Positions 1-6,571 of a stretch of 15,343 nucleotides of DNA are shown here, in pieces. Where the stretch lies: positions 1 to 15,343 of the forward strand of contig JAJYGJ010000235.1 in NCBI GenBank assembly GCA_021790695.1, read 5' to 3'. Both the position numbers and the translations under genes were made by a program. The stretch is from Nitrospirota bacterium (GTDB lineage Bacteria; Nitrospirota; Thermodesulfovibrionia; Thermodesulfovibrionales; JdFR-88). How positions within the stretch are numbered: the first letter of the stretch is position 1; each line of letters starts with the position of its first letter. The notes below the pieces were generated by a model that ran no database searches, was not told the origin of the DNA, and worked only from the letters and a program-made list of their open reading frames with translations.

Positions 1-265
1 TGTCTTTCTCGAACAGCGAGGGGAAGGCGCTTTTTACCGCCTGGCGCATTTCTTCCCGGAACTGCGCGAGGTCCCATTTGCTCCTTGCGATCCCCATTAT
101 GAAAAACTGCTCCGGCAGAAGGGAATGGACACTCAGTTGATAAAGGGCCGGCAGTATTTTCTTGCCTGCCAGGTCCCCCGTGGCGCCGAACAGGAAAAGG
201 CTGAAGGGCCGAGGAATCTCAAGCTCGCAGCCCTTTGGCATGCGGGGCTTCTCCATCGTCTTCAT
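1..265 (-). CDS. zwf: Glucose-6-phosphate 1-dehydrogenase, N-terminal part (cut by window edge)
   Basis: The first 88 codons of glucose-6-phosphate dehydrogenase, which oxidises glucose 6-phosphate to 6-phosphogluconolactone with NAD(P)+ as the first step of the oxidative pentose phosphate pathway in the cytoplasm. Visible: an N-terminal Rossmann strand and dinucleotide loop (LFLFGATGDLAGKKILPALY, about residues 23-42). The Gly-Ala-Thr-Gly-Asp-Leu-Ala core and the following Lys-Lys-x-Leu-Pro-Ala-Leu-Tyr are the family hallmark. After it come the usual MGIAR and W-x-x-x-x-F/Y stretches. The catalytic His/Lys region lies outside the window. The ATG at 265 overlaps the TGA of the upstream dehydrogenase (ATGA) and has a GGAGA about 10 nt before it, so translational coupling is likely. 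A second ATG 9 nt further in is possible. Family assignment is secure; the rest of the protein is unseen. Confidence 0.93.
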   Translation of the reverse strand, partial: MKTMEKPRMPKGCELEIPRPFSLFLFGATGDLAGKKILPALYQLSVHSLLPEQFFIMGIARSKWDLAQFREEMRQAVKSAFPSLFEKD

Positions 266-1170
266 TTGGCGGTCTCCGCGAGCCCCGCGCCCTGATATGA
301 GATGCGCGCTATCGCGGCCCAGTCGGCCCCGCCCAGGCCCTGCGCCAACGCGGCCAGAAACCGGTCATGGACAAGACCGGCCAGGGGCATGGGGATCAGA
401 TATTCCTCCGCGGCGGCGTTCAGGAGCCGGTTGTCCTTGAACCCCAGAGACAATTTGAACCCCGCGGGTTCGAATATATCGCTTGCTATGATGGCCCCGT
501 AATTGCGATAGACCGGCGTATTGAATAATGAACCCGTGAGGATATCCAGAAACGCCTTCGCGTCGATTCCCGCCCTTCTGACAAACGCGAAGGCCTCCGC
601 CAGGCCTTCGATCATGGCCGTAAGCAGAAAGTTCGCGGCCAGCTTGATGGAATTGGCCGCGGCGGCGTCCTCGCCCGCGAAAAACGTCTTTTGCCCCAGC
701 GCGTCAAACAGGGGCCGGCAACGCTCGACCTGCTCTCCGGGGCCGGCGGCTATTATGAACAACTTTGCGGCGGCCGCCGCATCGGGCCGGCCCAGGACCG
801 GAGCGGAGACGTAGTGCTGGCCTTTTTCGTGATGGGCCGCGGCCAGCCGGCGTGACAACTGGACGCTTATCGTACTCATCGAAATATGGACGGCGCCGGC
901 CGGAAGGCGGTCCAGGATCCCCCAGCCGGGAGAATTGCCGGGGGCGAAGACCACATCCTCCAGGGCCCGGTCATCGGCCAGCATCGTGATAAGCGCTTCA
1001 GCCTGAGAGGCCGCGTCCCCGGGGGTTTCGGCGACCCTGGCGCCCAGCGGCTGGAACTGGCCTGCGCGGCTTCCGGTCCGGTTGTAAACCGCGAGCTGGT
1101 GCCCCGCGCCAATCAGGTTTCGCGCCATGGGCGCCCCCATGTTCCCCAAACCTATGAAACCCGCCTTCAT
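262..1170 (-). CDS. NAD(P)-dependent beta-hydroxyacid dehydrogenase family protein (3-hydroxyisobutyrate dehydrogenase/glyoxylate reductase-like)
   Basis: A 302-residue member of the beta-hydroxyacid dehydrogenase superfamily. The N-terminal Rossmann fold has the GLGNMGAPMARNL motif (residues 7-19). Asn-Arg-Thr at 30-32 after the second strand suggests NADP(H) preference. The substrate loop (SAPVLGRPDAAAAAKL, 122-137) replaces the common DAPVSGG form with the VLGRP variant seen in uncharacterised oxidoreductases of this superfamily. The catalytic Lys is in NSIKLAAN (K176, with N180), and a C-terminal Phe-Lys-Asp helix follows. The length is normal. AAAGGAG lies 9 nt before the ATG. The gene overlaps zwf by 4 nt and follows pgi after 120 nt, so it sits where a 6-phosphogluconate dehydrogenase would fit. 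However, it lacks the 6PGDH-type substrate loop, so I do not call it gnd. The substrate is unknown; small semialdehydes or hydroxyacids are typical of relatives. Confidence 0.85.
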   Translation of the reverse strand: MKAGFIGLGNMGAPMARNLIGAGHQLAVYNRTGSRAGQFQPLGARVAETPGDAASQAEALITMLADDRALEDVVFAPGNSPGWGILDRLPAGAVHISMSTISVQLSRRLAAAHHEKGQHYVSAPVLGRPDAAAAAKLFIIAAGPGEQVERCRPLFDALGQKTFFAGEDAAAANSIKLAANFLLTAMIEGLAEAFAFVRRAGIDAKAFLDILTGSLFNTPVYRNYGAIIASDIFEPAGFKLSLGFKDNRLLNAAAEEYLIPMPLAGLVHDRFLAALAQGLGGADWAAIARISYQGAGLAETAK

Positions 1171-1211
1171 CTATCGTCTCCTTTCGGGTTGAACGCATAT
1201 ATCGTTTCTGA

Positions 1212-1238
1212 TTACTGTTACGTGCACTCCTTCAGTAA
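1212..1238. promoter_or_regulatory. Spaced inverted repeat upstream of the dehydrogenase-zwf pair; possible operator
   Basis: Arms TTACTG (1212-1217) and CAGTAA (1233-1238) are perfect inverted repeats separated by 15 nt, and a GTGCAC palindrome lies between them. They lie in the 120-bp gap between pgi and the dehydrogenase start. A TTGACA hexamer on the minus strand (1261-1266) lies upstream, but no convincing -10 follows at the right spacing, so a promoter here is only possible. No known regulator can be named. The gap could equally be read through from pgi. Confidence 0.25.
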
Positions 1239-1290
1239 ACCATCTCAGATATTATGAGGTTGTCAAGTGGAAGGAAGTGTCGGTGGTGTC

Positions 1291-2949
1291 TCAGTTTCGC
1301 GTTGCCGCTTTTTTCAGACTTCGATAGCGCCGGATGAGCGCATTCGTTGAACTGTCGTGTCCGAGCCGCGGCTCTTCAACGCTTTCCAGCTCGGGGATTA
1401 TGCGCTTGGCCAGGGCCTTGCCAAGCTCGACCCCCCACTGGTCGAAAGAGTCCACCCCCCAGATCGTTCCCTGGGTGAAGACGCTATGTTCATAGAGACA
1501 AACGAGTTTGCCCAGCGTCTCCGGCGTGAGCCGCCCGGCCAGGATGGTGTTGGACGGGCGGTTGCCCTCGAAGACGCGGTGCGGCACGAGCCCTTCCGGC
1601 GTCCCCTCCGCCCTGACTTCGCCCTCTGTCCTGCCGAAAGCTAGTGCTTCAGTTTGGGCAAACAGGTTGGCCATCAGCAGGTCGTGTTGATCGCCCACGG
1701 GATTCAGCGTCCGGCCAAAGCCTATGAAGTCGCACGGGATCAGCCTTGTCCCCTGGTGAATGAGCTGATAGAACGAGTGCTGGCCGTTGGTGCCCGGCTC
1801 TCCCCAGTAAACGGGCCCCGTATCGTAGTCCACCGGGAGGCCCTCGATCGTGACGTGCTTTCCGTTACTCTCCATGGTCAACTGCTGGAGATAGGCGGGG
1901 AAGCGCTTCAGGTACTGGTCGTAAGGCAGGACGGCCACAGTCTGCGCACCGAAGAAGTTGTTGTACCAGACCGCAAGAAGCCCCATCAGCACCGGCAGGT
2001 TCTTCTCGAAGGGGGCGGTGCGGAAGTGTTCGTCCATCTCGCGGAAGCCGGCCAGCATCAGGCGGAAGTTCTCAGGCCCGATGGCTATCATGGTCGACAG
2101 CCCTATCGCGGAGTCCATCGAGTAGCGGCCGCCGACCCAGTCCCAGAACCCGAACATGTTGGCCGTATCGATGCCGAATTTCGCCACCTCGCGGGCGTTG
2201 GTCGAGACGGCCACGAAGTGCCGGGCTATCGCCTCTTCGTGGCGCAATGCTTTGAGCATCCACCCGCGCGCGCTAAAAGCGTTGGTCATCGTCTCCAGGG
2301 TCGTAAAAGTCTTCGAGGAGATGATGAACAGTGTCTCTTCCGGGTCCATGCCGCGCGTGGCCTCCGCGAAGTCGGTCCCGTCCACGTTCGAGACGAAACG
2401 GAAGGTCATGTCTCCGCTGCTGTAATGCCTCAGCGCCTCATAGGCCATGACGGGGCCCAGGTCGGACCCCCCGATGCCGATATTGATGACGTTTCTGATG
2501 GGTCTTCCGCCGTATCCGCGCCACTGGCCGCCCCTGACCCGCTCCGAGAATTCAGCCATCCTGTCCAGGACGGCATGCACACCGGGCACGACATCCTGGC
2601 CATCGACGATGACCCGCTCGCCCCTGGGCGCGCGCAGGGCCGTGTGAAGGACTGCCCGGCCCTCCGTGACGTTGATCTTTTTGCCCTGGAACATGGCTTC
2701 GATCGCCTCCGGGAGGCCGCATTCCACGGCAAGCCTGATGAGGAGCCGGACCGTCTCGTCCGTTACGCGGTTTTTAGAGTAGTCGAGATAGATGCCGGCC
2801 GCTTCGGACGTCAGGCGTTCGCCCCGTCCGGGATCTTCGGCGAAAAGGGAGCGCAGATGCAGATCGCGAATCTTGCGATAATGTTCTTCAAGCGCCTCCC
2901 ATGCCGGCCGCTCTCTGAGCCTCCCGGATGTCTTGCTCTTTTTTTTCAT
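1291..2949 (-). CDS. pgi: Glucose-6-phosphate isomerase
   Basis: A 552-residue phosphoglucose isomerase that interconverts glucose 6-phosphate and fructose 6-phosphate in the cytoplasm. Visible family marks are INIGIGGSDLGP (156-166), FVSNVDGTD (185-193), SSKTFTT (211-217) for phosphate binding, GGRYSMDSAIGLS (273-285), the catalytic Glu in TMESNGKH (E360), the catalytic His in GQHSFYQ (H391), and the C-terminal signature GVDSFDQWGVELGK with K511. The frame is open for another 71 codons upstream. I chose the ATG at 2949 because an AGGGAGAGG ribosome site sits just before it and the length then matches the usual ~550 residues. The upstream extension is Pro/Arg-rich and has no family similarity. 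It is followed, after 120 nt, by the dehydrogenase and zwf on the same strand, consistent with a hexose-phosphate/pentose-phosphate cluster. Confidence 0.96.
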   Translation of the reverse strand: MKKKSKTSGRLRERPAWEALEEHYRKIRDLHLRSLFAEDPGRGERLTSEAAGIYLDYSKNRVTDETVRLLIRLAVECGLPEAIEAMFQGKKINVTEGRAVLHTALRAPRGERVIVDGQDVVPGVHAVLDRMAEFSERVRGGQWRGYGGRPIRNVINIGIGGSDLGPVMAYEALRHYSSGDMTFRFVSNVDGTDFAEATRGMDPEETLFIISSKTFTTLETMTNAFSARGWMLKALRHEEAIARHFVAVSTNAREVAKFGIDTANMFGFWDWVGGRYSMDSAIGLSTMIAIGPENFRLMLAGFREMDEHFRTAPFEKNLPVLMGLLAVWYNNFFGAQTVAVLPYDQYLKRFPAYLQQLTMESNGKHVTIEGLPVDYDTGPVYWGEPGTNGQHSFYQLIHQGTRLIPCDFIGFGRTLNPVGDQHDLLMANLFAQTEALAFGRTEGEVRAEGTPEGLVPHRVFEGNRPSNTILAGRLTPETLGKLVCLYEHSVFTQGTIWGVDSFDQWGVELGKALAKRIIPELESVEEPRLGHDSSTNALIRRYRSLKKAATRN

Positions 2950-3094
2950 CCATCCTCTCCCTGTTTTGACTGTCTTGATATAACGGCGTTCGATTGGAAC
3001 TTTCGTCCCGGGGATGCCGCACCCCAGCCGCCCTGTCCGGATGTCAGGCGGTAAGTCTAAGGGGTCTGTCGCGTGGTTGAGATGACCAGACCGG

Positions 3095-3140
3095 GGCCCG
3101 CGCCAGGCTGCCGACCGGGTCAGGCTGGCCCGCGCCAGGC
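3095..3140. repeat. 14-bp direct repeat pair in the pgi leader
   Basis: GGCCCGCGCCAGGC occurs at 3095-3108 and again at 3127-3140, a 32-bp period, in the gene-free stretch upstream of pgi. A small hairpin (TCCCGC-AAAC-GCGGGA, 3155-3170) lies between this repeat and the stop of the basic-tail gene. It lacks a T-tract and is weak as a terminator. The region is very GC-rich, so the repeat may be a chance product of composition or a local slippage duplication. Confidence 0.4.
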
Positions 3141-3180
3141 CGGCCTGCGATTGCTCCCGCAAACGCGGGACCGCGGCCCT

Positions 3181-3498
3181 TTAAAGTCCGCCCTGCCCGG
3201 TTTCAGCCGCGGGCGAGACCGCCTTTTTTTTCCTGCCCCGCTTGCCCGGGGCCGCACCGGCTTTTTTTACCCGCCCCCGGGATGAAGACCTCGCCTTCTT
3301 CGGGGCCTGGCGCTTGGCTTCGCCCAGCACACTTTTTCTGATGTCATTGAGTAAGGCCTCCACGCTCTTCTGCCTCGTCCCTTCAGGGATGAGACTGATA
3401 AGGTGCTTTAATTGTTCGGAGAGCTTGCCGCTCAATGTACGGACTTCGGCGATTCGCTTTTCACTCTGTTCTTTAATTAAAGCGATTATATCGGACAC
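3181..3498 (-). CDS. Small coiled-coil protein with lysine/arginine-rich, AT-hook-like tail
   Basis: A 105-residue protein in two parts. Residues 1-60 are an amphipathic, probably coiled-coil helix region with heptad-like Leu/Ile (IIALIKEQSEKRIAEVRTLS and on). Residues 61-105 are a basic, Ala/Pro/Gly/Ser-rich tail containing RGRVKK (74-79) and KRGRKKK (86-92), reminiscent of histone H1-like or AT-hook tails. The start is GTG at 3498, chosen because a strong GGAGGT sits 6 nt before it; no ATG is available. There is no signal peptide or membrane segment. The tail suggests nucleic-acid binding or interaction with an acidic polymer, but this is inferred from composition only and no named family is recognised. 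The next gene on this strand is pgi, 231 nt downstream. Confidence 0.72.
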   Translation of the reverse strand: MSDIIALIKEQSEKRIAEVRTLSGKLSEQLKHLISLIPEGTRQKSVEALLNDIRKSVLGEAKRQAPKKARSSSRGRVKKAGAAPGKRGRKKKAVSPAAETGQGGL

Positions 3499-3761
3499 TG
3501 TGGACCTCCGGGAGGTTTTTGAATACTATAGGTTGTTAAAAGGGATCTGTCAAGAAATCGGGATTGGGAGGCCCCGGATTGGGGTAAGCGGGATTGCCGC
3601 CCCCAGTGCCTTGGGCAACCCCTGAGCGCCATCACGATTGCCACGGCGAGGATCACCAACGCCACGGCCGGGCCTTTCCACTTCCCCGGCGCGGCAGCCC
3701 CGGGACCGCTTTTCTCAGCCTGGAGCGCCGTCTTTTTCTTTCGCCCCCGCCTTTTTTTCAA
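3486..3761 (-). CDS. Doubtful small basic ORF with one predicted membrane segment
   Basis: A 91-codon frame that would start at TTG (3761) with only a weak purine stretch before it. Residues 1-10 are basic (KKRRGRKKK). A hydrophobic stretch, AVALVILAVAIVMAL (about 32-46), could cross the membrane. The first ~48 codons show GC-rich third positions like the neighbouring genes; the remainder does not, so the true product may be shorter or frame-shifted. The 3' end overlaps the GTG start of the basic-tail gene by 13 nt and contains its ribosome site. The RGRKKK motif recurs in that neighbour's tail. It may be a real small inner-membrane protein, a decayed gene, or noncoding. Confidence 0.3.
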   Translation of the reverse strand: MKKRRGRKKKTALQAEKSGPGAAAPGKWKGPAVALVILAVAIVMALRGCPRHWGRQSRLPQSGASQSRFLDRSLLTTYSIQKPPGGPQCPI

Positions 3762-3829
3762 AATCTTCTTTTTCAGGATAAAACCAAATCCCCTCTTTTC
3801 AAAATAAAATAAAAACCTGTCCCCATAAC

Positions 3830-3870
3830 GCCCGGCGTCTTTCAGATGGGAAAGCCCAGGCCGCCGGGGC
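3830..3870. other. Branched stem-loop in intergenic DNA
   Basis: Within the ~220-bp stretch between 3762 and the next gene, GCCCGGCG (3830-3837) pairs with CGCCGGGGC (3862-3870) with one bulge. The stem encloses a second hairpin, CTTTC-AGATGG-GAAAG (3839-3854). There is no T-tract after it on either strand, so it does not look like a simple terminator. A TATTATAAC -10-like string follows on the plus strand. It may be a structured leader or an unrelated inverted repeat. I could not match it to a known riboswitch class. Confidence 0.35.
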
Positions 3871-3898
3871 TATTATAACAAACCTGCCATACCGGTCC

Positions 3899-3938
3899 GC
3901 GCTTTTTGATAAAATGGGGGTGCGCTTTTTGATAAAAT
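3899..3938 (+). repeat. Tandem 17-bp repeat (23-bp period) upstream of the 60-residue gene
   Basis: GCGCTTTTTGATAAAAT occurs perfectly at 3899-3915 and 3922-3938. Each copy is followed by GGG-type sequence, giving a 23-bp period close to two helical turns. The copies end 43 bases before the start codon at 3982. Each contains TTGATA and an AT-rich TAAAAT string, so they may be promoter elements or paired regulator sites on one face of the helix. No regulator can be named. Confidence 0.55.
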
Positions 3939-3981
3939 AGGGAACGTAAAAAAACAGGGGCGCCTTTACGCGGAGGAAAAA

Positions 3982-4164
3982 ATGGCGATCGAAGCGAAAA
4001 TCGAAGGCAATAAGCTTGTCATCACATGCGATCTGGAAGAACCCACGCCGAGCGCATCGGGCAAAACCCTTGTCGTGGCAAGCACGAGGGGAAATATGAA
4101 AACGTCGTGCGTTGTAAACGGCAAGCCGCTGATCATCGGCTTGAACGCGTATATTTATAAATAA
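3982..4164 (+). CDS. Conserved-looking 60-residue protein of unknown function
   Basis: A 60-residue protein with alternating beta-strand character: MAIEAKIEGNKLVITCDL, then a Thr/Ser/Gly-rich middle containing SASGKTLVVASTRGN, then the C-terminal VNGKPLIIGLNAYIYK. It looks like small hypothetical proteins of the same length and pattern (SASGKTLVVAS...VNGKP...GLN) that I recall from other bacteria, but I cannot attach a name or function. GGAGG lies 6 nt before the ATG, so translation is well supported. There is no signal peptide, membrane segment or catalytic motif. Single cysteines at positions 16 and 43 are the only reactive residues. It is convergent with baeR and upstream carries the tandem repeat, so it is probably monocistronic. 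Confidence 0.78.
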   Translation: MAIEAKIEGNKLVITCDLEEPTPSASGKTLVVASTRGNMKTSCVVNGKPLIIGLNAYIYK

Positions 4165-4193
4165 GCCCCCTTGAGGGCGGCCATGGCCCTTGA
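4165..4193. terminator. Possible bidirectional terminator between the 60-residue gene and baeR
   Basis: Overlapping inverted repeats lie just past the TAA of the plus-strand gene. On the plus strand TTGAGGGC (4171-4178) pairs with GCCCTTGA (4186-4193), with two wobbles. On the minus strand a shorter stem (4165-4178) is followed by TTATTTAT. Convergent gene ends make termination plausible, but neither T-tract is ideal. Confidence 0.4.
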
Positions 4194-4240
4194 TCGACCG
4201 CTATGTCTATTTATTTCAGGAAGATTGATATTTTTATTTT

Positions 4241-4933
4241 TTACTCCGGGCCGGGCTCGAACTTGTAGCCGATGCCGTAGACCGAATGGATGAGCCTGGC
4301 CTCGGCGCCCAGGGCGGCCTCGATCTTCCTGCGCAACTTTTTTATGTGACTGTCGATGGTGCGATCGGTAACGATGCGTTCGTCGGTATAGATCTTGTCC
4401 ATAAGCTGCTGACGGTTATAAATCCGGCCCGGATTGCCGGCCAGAAATTGCAGCAATTTGAATTCAACCGCTGTGAGTTCCAGGTCGTGCCCATCGAGCT
4501 TGGCCCGGTAGCGGTCTTCGTCCAGGACGAGACCCCGGTCCCGGACCGCCCCGTGGACCATCTGACCGCCTTGCGTCCGACGCAGGACGGCCTTGACCCG
4601 CGCCACCACCTCCCGGGGGCTGAAGGGTTTGCAGATGTAATCATCCGCGCCCAGTTCAAGGCCCAGCAATCGGTCGATCTCCTCGATCCGCGCCGTCACT
4701 ATTATTATGGGCACACTGGAGAATCTGCGGACGTCCTTGCAGATTTCCATGCCGCCCTGTCCCGGGAGCATCAAATCCAGGAGCACAAGATCGGGTTTTT
4801 GCGCCCGGACCAGGTCCACGGCCTCCGCGCCGTTTGAAAGACAAATCGGCTCGAACCCGGAGGCCCGCAGGTAATCGGAAAGCAGGCCTGAAAGTTTGGG
4901 CTCGTCTTCAACAACGAGAATATTGCCGCTCAT
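4241..4933 (-). CDS. baeR: OmpR/PhoB-family response regulator, BaeR-like
   Basis: A 230-residue response regulator, the DNA-binding output of an envelope-stress two-component system. The receiver domain (about 3-118) has the acidic pocket E9/D10, phospho-acceptor D53 in LLLDLMLPG, T80 in IIIVTA, and K102 in YICKPFSPREVVARVK. A winged-helix domain (about 130-228) ends in VTDRTIDSHIKKLRRKIE and VYGIGYKFEP. Similarity to BaeR is specific: VVEDEPKL, LLDLMLPG, ARIEEIDRLLGLELGADDYI and VTDRTIDSHIK track the E. coli protein closely. The ATG overlaps the baeS stop (ATGA), so the two are co-translated. BaeR in enterobacteria activates spy and efflux genes. Here a Spy-like gene is divergent from the pair, and tandem repeats of the expected kind occur in the promoters at 6474 and 7275. 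Confidence 0.92.
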   Translation of the reverse strand: MSGNILVVEDEPKLSGLLSDYLRASGFEPICLSNGAEAVDLVRAQKPDLVLLDLMLPGQGGMEICKDVRRFSSVPIIIVTARIEEIDRLLGLELGADDYICKPFSPREVVARVKAVLRRTQGGQMVHGAVRDRGLVLDEDRYRAKLDGHDLELTAVEFKLLQFLAGNPGRIYNRQQLMDKIYTDERIVTDRTIDSHIKKLRRKIEAALGAEARLIHSVYGIGYKFEPGPE

Positions 4934-6369
4934 GAGTTTCCGGAAACCGGCAGAATCGCCCTGATCATCACACCTCCCGAAGGTGACGGATGCGCGGAAA
5001 TGGTCCCGGCATGGGCCTCAATGATATTCCTGCATATTGACAGGCCGAGCCCGGCTCCGCCCGATGCCCGGTCCCTGGACCCCTCCACGCGATAGAGGCG
5101 GTCAAAGAGCCTGGCCAGTTCGCTTTCCGGCACGCCCGGAGCGGAGTCTTCAAATTCAATGGCAATCCGTCCGTCATTGCGCGACAGACGGACAATAAGT
5201 CCCCCCCCGGCGTCGGTGTATTTCAAGGAGTTGTCAAGCAAATTTCCAAAAAGCTGGTAAAGCCGCTCATTATCGGCAAACACCGTAAATTCAGGCCCCC
5301 GGGCAACGTCCAGGACAAGCATGATCCCCTTGCGGATAAACTCCGGACGATAGGATTCCACGGAATCCCTGAGGATGTCGCCCAGGTCGAGATTCCCCTT
5401 GTGGTAGGCCAACGCGCCCAGGTCCGAGAGGGAGAGCTGGTATAAATCATCGACGAGGCGATGCAGCCGCAACACCTCGGCATGGAGCGAGCTTATGGCC
5501 TCCGGCGTCGTGTCTCGTATCCCCTCCAGAAGCGCTTCGGTCTCGCCCCGCAGGACCGACAGGGGGGTGCGCAATTCGTGGGATATGTCGGCGACCCACT
5601 GGCGCCGCGCCTTCTCGTTTTTTTCGAGCGTCAGGGCCATTTCATTGAAATCCCGGGCCAACCGGCCCATTTCATCGGATGAAGAAACGGGTATCCGGAC
5701 AGAGTACCTGCCGGATGCAAGATCGTGGGTTGCCCGGGCCATGGCCCTGATCGGCCGGACTATGCGTTTTGCGAGAGGAATGGAGAATATGATGACTACC
5801 AAAACCATGCCCACCGCGGCAAAGACCAGGGCCAGCCTTTGCCTCTTTAGAAACTCGAGCTGGAGAGGACCAAGAAAATGCGTCCGGGACACAAGCCCTA
5901 TATAACCCACGGTTTTGCCGGCGTACACTATCGGCCTGAAATTAGCCTCTTTAGCGTATGTTGGATTGCCGATTACGGGAATTCTGGCTGCATCCAAAAG
6001 GATAAAGCGTCCTCTTATGAAAAACATTCGTGCTCCGCGCGGAGGCCCCGGCGGCGGCGGGAAAGGCGGATGCTCCCACCCGCCCCGGCCGGGCCCTTTC
6101 GATTGATCGGGCGCGAAGCCATCATCGGGATGTCCGGCCATCAACCGCATTATCCGGGGTCTCGGGTTATCCCGCAGAAAATCCCAACTGCCATGCTCGG
6201 CATAGACCTGGGCCAGCCTTTCGGATAACCTTTCCAGCACGCTTTGATCCAGATAGTGCATGAACCCGCGGTTAATGCTCCAATGCATTATCAGGAAAAC
6301 GCAGAAGACCGCCAGAGACACGGCCGTGAGGATTGAAAGAAAAAGCCGGTGCGTAATTCCGATTTTCAT
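4930..6369 (-). CDS. baeS: Sensor histidine kinase, BaeS-like
   Basis: A 479-residue inner-membrane sensor kinase. TM1 is about 9-30 and a periplasmic sensor region covers about 31-177, with a proline-rich patch (PPFPPPPGPPRG, 101-112). TM2 is about 178-200, HAMP about 201-253 (PIRAMARATHDLASGRYSVR), and the H-box is DISHELRTPL with phosphorylated His264. The ATPase domain has N376/N380 (GNLLDNSLKY), D408 in DSAPG, and GAGLGL at 438-443. All catalytic elements are intact, so it should be active. BaeS-like features include the HWSINRGF and HGSWDFLRDN segments near the start of the sensor domain and YRVEGSRDRASGGAGLGLSI. An AAAGGG precedes the ATG. The ligand is unknown; in enterobacteria the system responds to envelope damage such as indole, flavonoids, metals or spheroplasting. 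It is transcribed divergently from a Spy-like gene, its expected target. Confidence 0.92.
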   Translation of the reverse strand: MKIGITHRLFLSILTAVSLAVFCVFLIMHWSINRGFMHYLDQSVLERLSERLAQVYAEHGSWDFLRDNPRPRIMRLMAGHPDDGFAPDQSKGPGRGGWEHPPFPPPPGPPRGARMFFIRGRFILLDAARIPVIGNPTYAKEANFRPIVYAGKTVGYIGLVSRTHFLGPLQLEFLKRQRLALVFAAVGMVLVVIIFSIPLAKRIVRPIRAMARATHDLASGRYSVRIPVSSSDEMGRLARDFNEMALTLEKNEKARRQWVADISHELRTPLSVLRGETEALLEGIRDTTPEAISSLHAEVLRLHRLVDDLYQLSLSDLGALAYHKGNLDLGDILRDSVESYRPEFIRKGIMLVLDVARGPEFTVFADNERLYQLFGNLLDNSLKYTDAGGGLIVRLSRNDGRIAIEFEDSAPGVPESELARLFDRLYRVEGSRDRASGGAGLGLSICRNIIEAHAGTISAHPSPSGGVMIRAILPVSGNS

Positions 6370-6418
6370 GGGCCCTTTTTCAAATCTTAAAAAAACATCC
6401 CCGCCCCAATTCGGTTCT

Positions 6419-6447
6419 ATTATATATCTTAAAATCGTTCAATAACC
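6419..6447 (-). promoter_or_regulatory. Probable baeSR promoter
   Basis: On the minus strand a perfect TATAAT (-10) occupies 6419-6424, about 50 nt before the baeS ATG. No good -35 exists: GGTTAT at 17 nt or GTTATT at 16 nt spacing are the best candidates (6441-6447). A weak -35 suits activator help. The 11-bp repeats at 6474-6506 lie upstream of this promoter too, so autoregulation from the shared site is possible. Confidence 0.5.
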
Positions 6448-6473
6448 ACACCGGTCCGGGCCCGCCGCGAAAT

Positions 6474-6517
6474 TTCCTCATTTCTTCCATATTTGCGCCA
6501 TATTCGTTTGGTATTGT
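6474..6517 (+). promoter_or_regulatory. Bae-type promoter of the Spy-like gene: three 11-bp direct repeats plus -10
   Basis: Three consecutive 11-mers, TTCCTCATTTC (6474-6484), TTCCATATTTG (6485-6495) and CGCCATATTCG (6496-6506), stand 5 nt before a -10-like TATTGT (6512-6517). The expected start of transcription is near 6524. Head-to-tail 11-bp repeats that replace the -35 are the usual binding layout of OmpR/PhoB-family regulators. The TTCTTCCATATTTG core resembles the enterobacterial BaeR box (TTTTTCTCCATDATTGGC, from memory). The same element occurs at 7275-7318. The link to the adjacent baeR is inferred. Confidence 0.7.
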
Positions 6518-6571
6518 GGATTTATGGCAACATGTTTGCCTGTAAGCGATTTCAAAAACCGGGAGGTGCAC

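Noticed and set aside
262..1170. Calling the dehydrogenase 6-phosphogluconate dehydrogenase because of its position beside zwf
   Set aside because: The substrate loop is VLGRP-type, not the 6PGDH-type loop, and the sequence follows the 3-hydroxyisobutyrate dehydrogenase/glyoxylate reductase pattern.
1654..3054. 466-codon plus-strand open frame
   Set aside because: Lies antisense to pgi, whose product carries every family motif; the frame is open because of GC-rich codon bias and its translation has no recognisable domain.
2950..3162. N-terminal extension of pgi by 71 codons
   Set aside because: No similarity to the isomerase family, covers repeats and leader DNA, while ATG 2949 has a good ribosome site and gives the normal length.
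6524..6571. Earlier ATG for the Spy-like protein
   Set aside because: It coincides with the predicted transcription start after the -10 at 6512, lacks a ribosome site and would put charged residues before the signal peptide.
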